Origin: Microbacterium lacus
Lineage (GTDB): Bacteria; Actinomycetota; Actinomycetes; Actinomycetales; Microbacteriaceae
DNA length: 64,000 nucleotides
Reading direction: 5' to 3'
Assembly (NCBI RefSeq): GCF_002812805.1
Contig: NZ_NMUM01000030.1
Coordinates: 372,001-436,000, forward strand
Positions 63,629 through 64,000 of the stretch are shown in pieces (position 1 is the first letter of the stretch; each line of letters starts with the position of its first letter). The notes below the pieces were generated by a model. It made no database searches and had not been told where the DNA came from. It saw only the letters and a list, made by a program, of their open reading frames with translations. The position numbers were made by a program, and so were the translations under genes.

Positions 63629-64000
63629 GCATCACCGAGCCGGTGGTACTCGCGATCGACGCGGGTCAGACGGCGATCAAAGTGCGGGTCGAACGCGCGG
63701 ACGTCGCCCCGACCGAACGGCTGTTCCCGGGAATCCGGACGCACGAACCCCTGCTGCCACAGCTGGCCGATATCGCGCGTCGAGTCGCAGCCGAGCAGGA
63801 CCTGGCGGTCGACGTCGTCGCCGCCGGCGTCTCGGGCCTGACGAGGATCGAGTCCGACGCGGCGAATCTGCGCAGTCTGCTCGATCTGCCCGTGGACGTG
63901 CGCCGCGTGATCCTCGCGCACGACTCGGTCACATCGTTCCTCGGCGCGCTCGGCGACGGGACCGGCGCGGTCGTCGCCGCCGGCACCGGCGTCGTCACGC
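63625..64000 (+). CDS. BadF/BadG-type ATPase, probable sugar kinase (N-terminal part)
   Basis: The start at 63625 overlaps the upstream stop (ATGA) and the frame is open to the window end, about 125 codons. It reads LAIDAGQTAIKVRVERA (phosphate-1 loop) and, further on, HDSVTSFLGALGDGTGAVVAAGTG (phosphate-2 region), the ASKHA fold of the BadF/GlcNAc-kinase family. In this operon it would phosphorylate a mannose-related product (inference). The C-terminal half is beyond the window. Confidence 0.8.
   Translation, partial: MSITEPVVLAIDAGQTAIKVRVERADVAPTERLFPGIRTHEPLLPQLADIARRVAAEQDLAVDVVAAGVSGLTRIESDAANLRSLLDLPVDVRRVILAHDSVTSFLGALGDGTGAVVAAGTGVVT

Overview
The window is high-GC DNA with dense, overlapping operons, frequent GTG starts and ATGA/GTGA gene junctions. 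Its best landmark is the order holB-tmk-topA, a Flp/Tad pilus cluster, a candidate 6C small RNA and acs, an order I recall from Actinobacteria. Codon usage and protein style point to Microbacteriaceae, most like Microbacterium (inference). Most of the window is carbohydrate catabolism set around a housekeeping core.

Layout. 0-6.4 kb: a branched-chain-amino-acid-type ABC operon (livK-G-F-H-M) with a Gfo/Idh/MocA oxidoreductase. Its livK has lost its 5' end at a scar where fragments of an XRE-cupin regulator and a LysR regulator also abut. 6.4-12.8 kb: a fused E1 alpha/beta plus E2 2-oxo-acid dehydrogenase and an aldehyde dehydrogenase, divergent from a VOC-fold protein and a GntR/FCD regulator. 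12.8-20.2 kb: a rhamnoside locus (GH3, GH78, MFS transporter) with a divergent LacI regulator and two operator-like repeats. 20.3-26.8 kb: tRNA-Thr(CGT), a secreted peptidase, holB, tmk, topA. 26.9-30.1 kb: Tad pilus genes, with an unusual 29-bp tandem repeat at one gene junction. 30.3-30.4 kb: the candidate 6C RNA. 30.7-37.4 kb: acs, small membrane proteins, a transglutaminase, folD, and glyA with a ZTP-type riboswitch. 37.6-40.4 kb: GH20 hexosaminidase and nagA. 40.7-42.3 kb: a frameshifted sigma factor with a membrane segment and Pro-Val-Asp repeats. 42.3-44.1 kb: a YrdB-like membrane protein and an FAD-linked oxidase. 44.2-50.6 kb: a GlcNAc/chitobiose operon (ROK regulator, ABC importer, ROK kinase, nagB). 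50.7-52.8 kb: a lipoprotein and an L,D-transpeptidase. 52.8-64 kb: an ABC exporter, an acetyl-esterase and a LacI-controlled mannan locus (ABC importer, GH2 mannosidase, GH113-like enzyme, BadF-type kinase, cut by the window end).

How the parts fit. A GTTAGNNNNCCTTAC sequence lies just before both the ROK-headed operon and the GH20-nagA operon. One ROK regulator may therefore join the two GlcNAc loci: GH20 releases GlcNAc, the ABC system imports it, the ROK kinase phosphorylates it, and NagA and NagB lead it to fructose-6-phosphate. The mannan locus pairs deacetylation with endo- and exo-mannan cleavage and import. The rhamnoside locus would release rhamnose and glucose from rutinoside-like glycosides.

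Most unusual points: the three-gene scar at 5.75-5.96 kb; the chain of three nine-codon mini-ORFs linked by TGATG between the two TadE-like genes; the sigma factor with an apparent loss of its zinc-finger region and a frameshift before its exported domain; and the regulatory RNAs and operators, which lie outside the protein genes.
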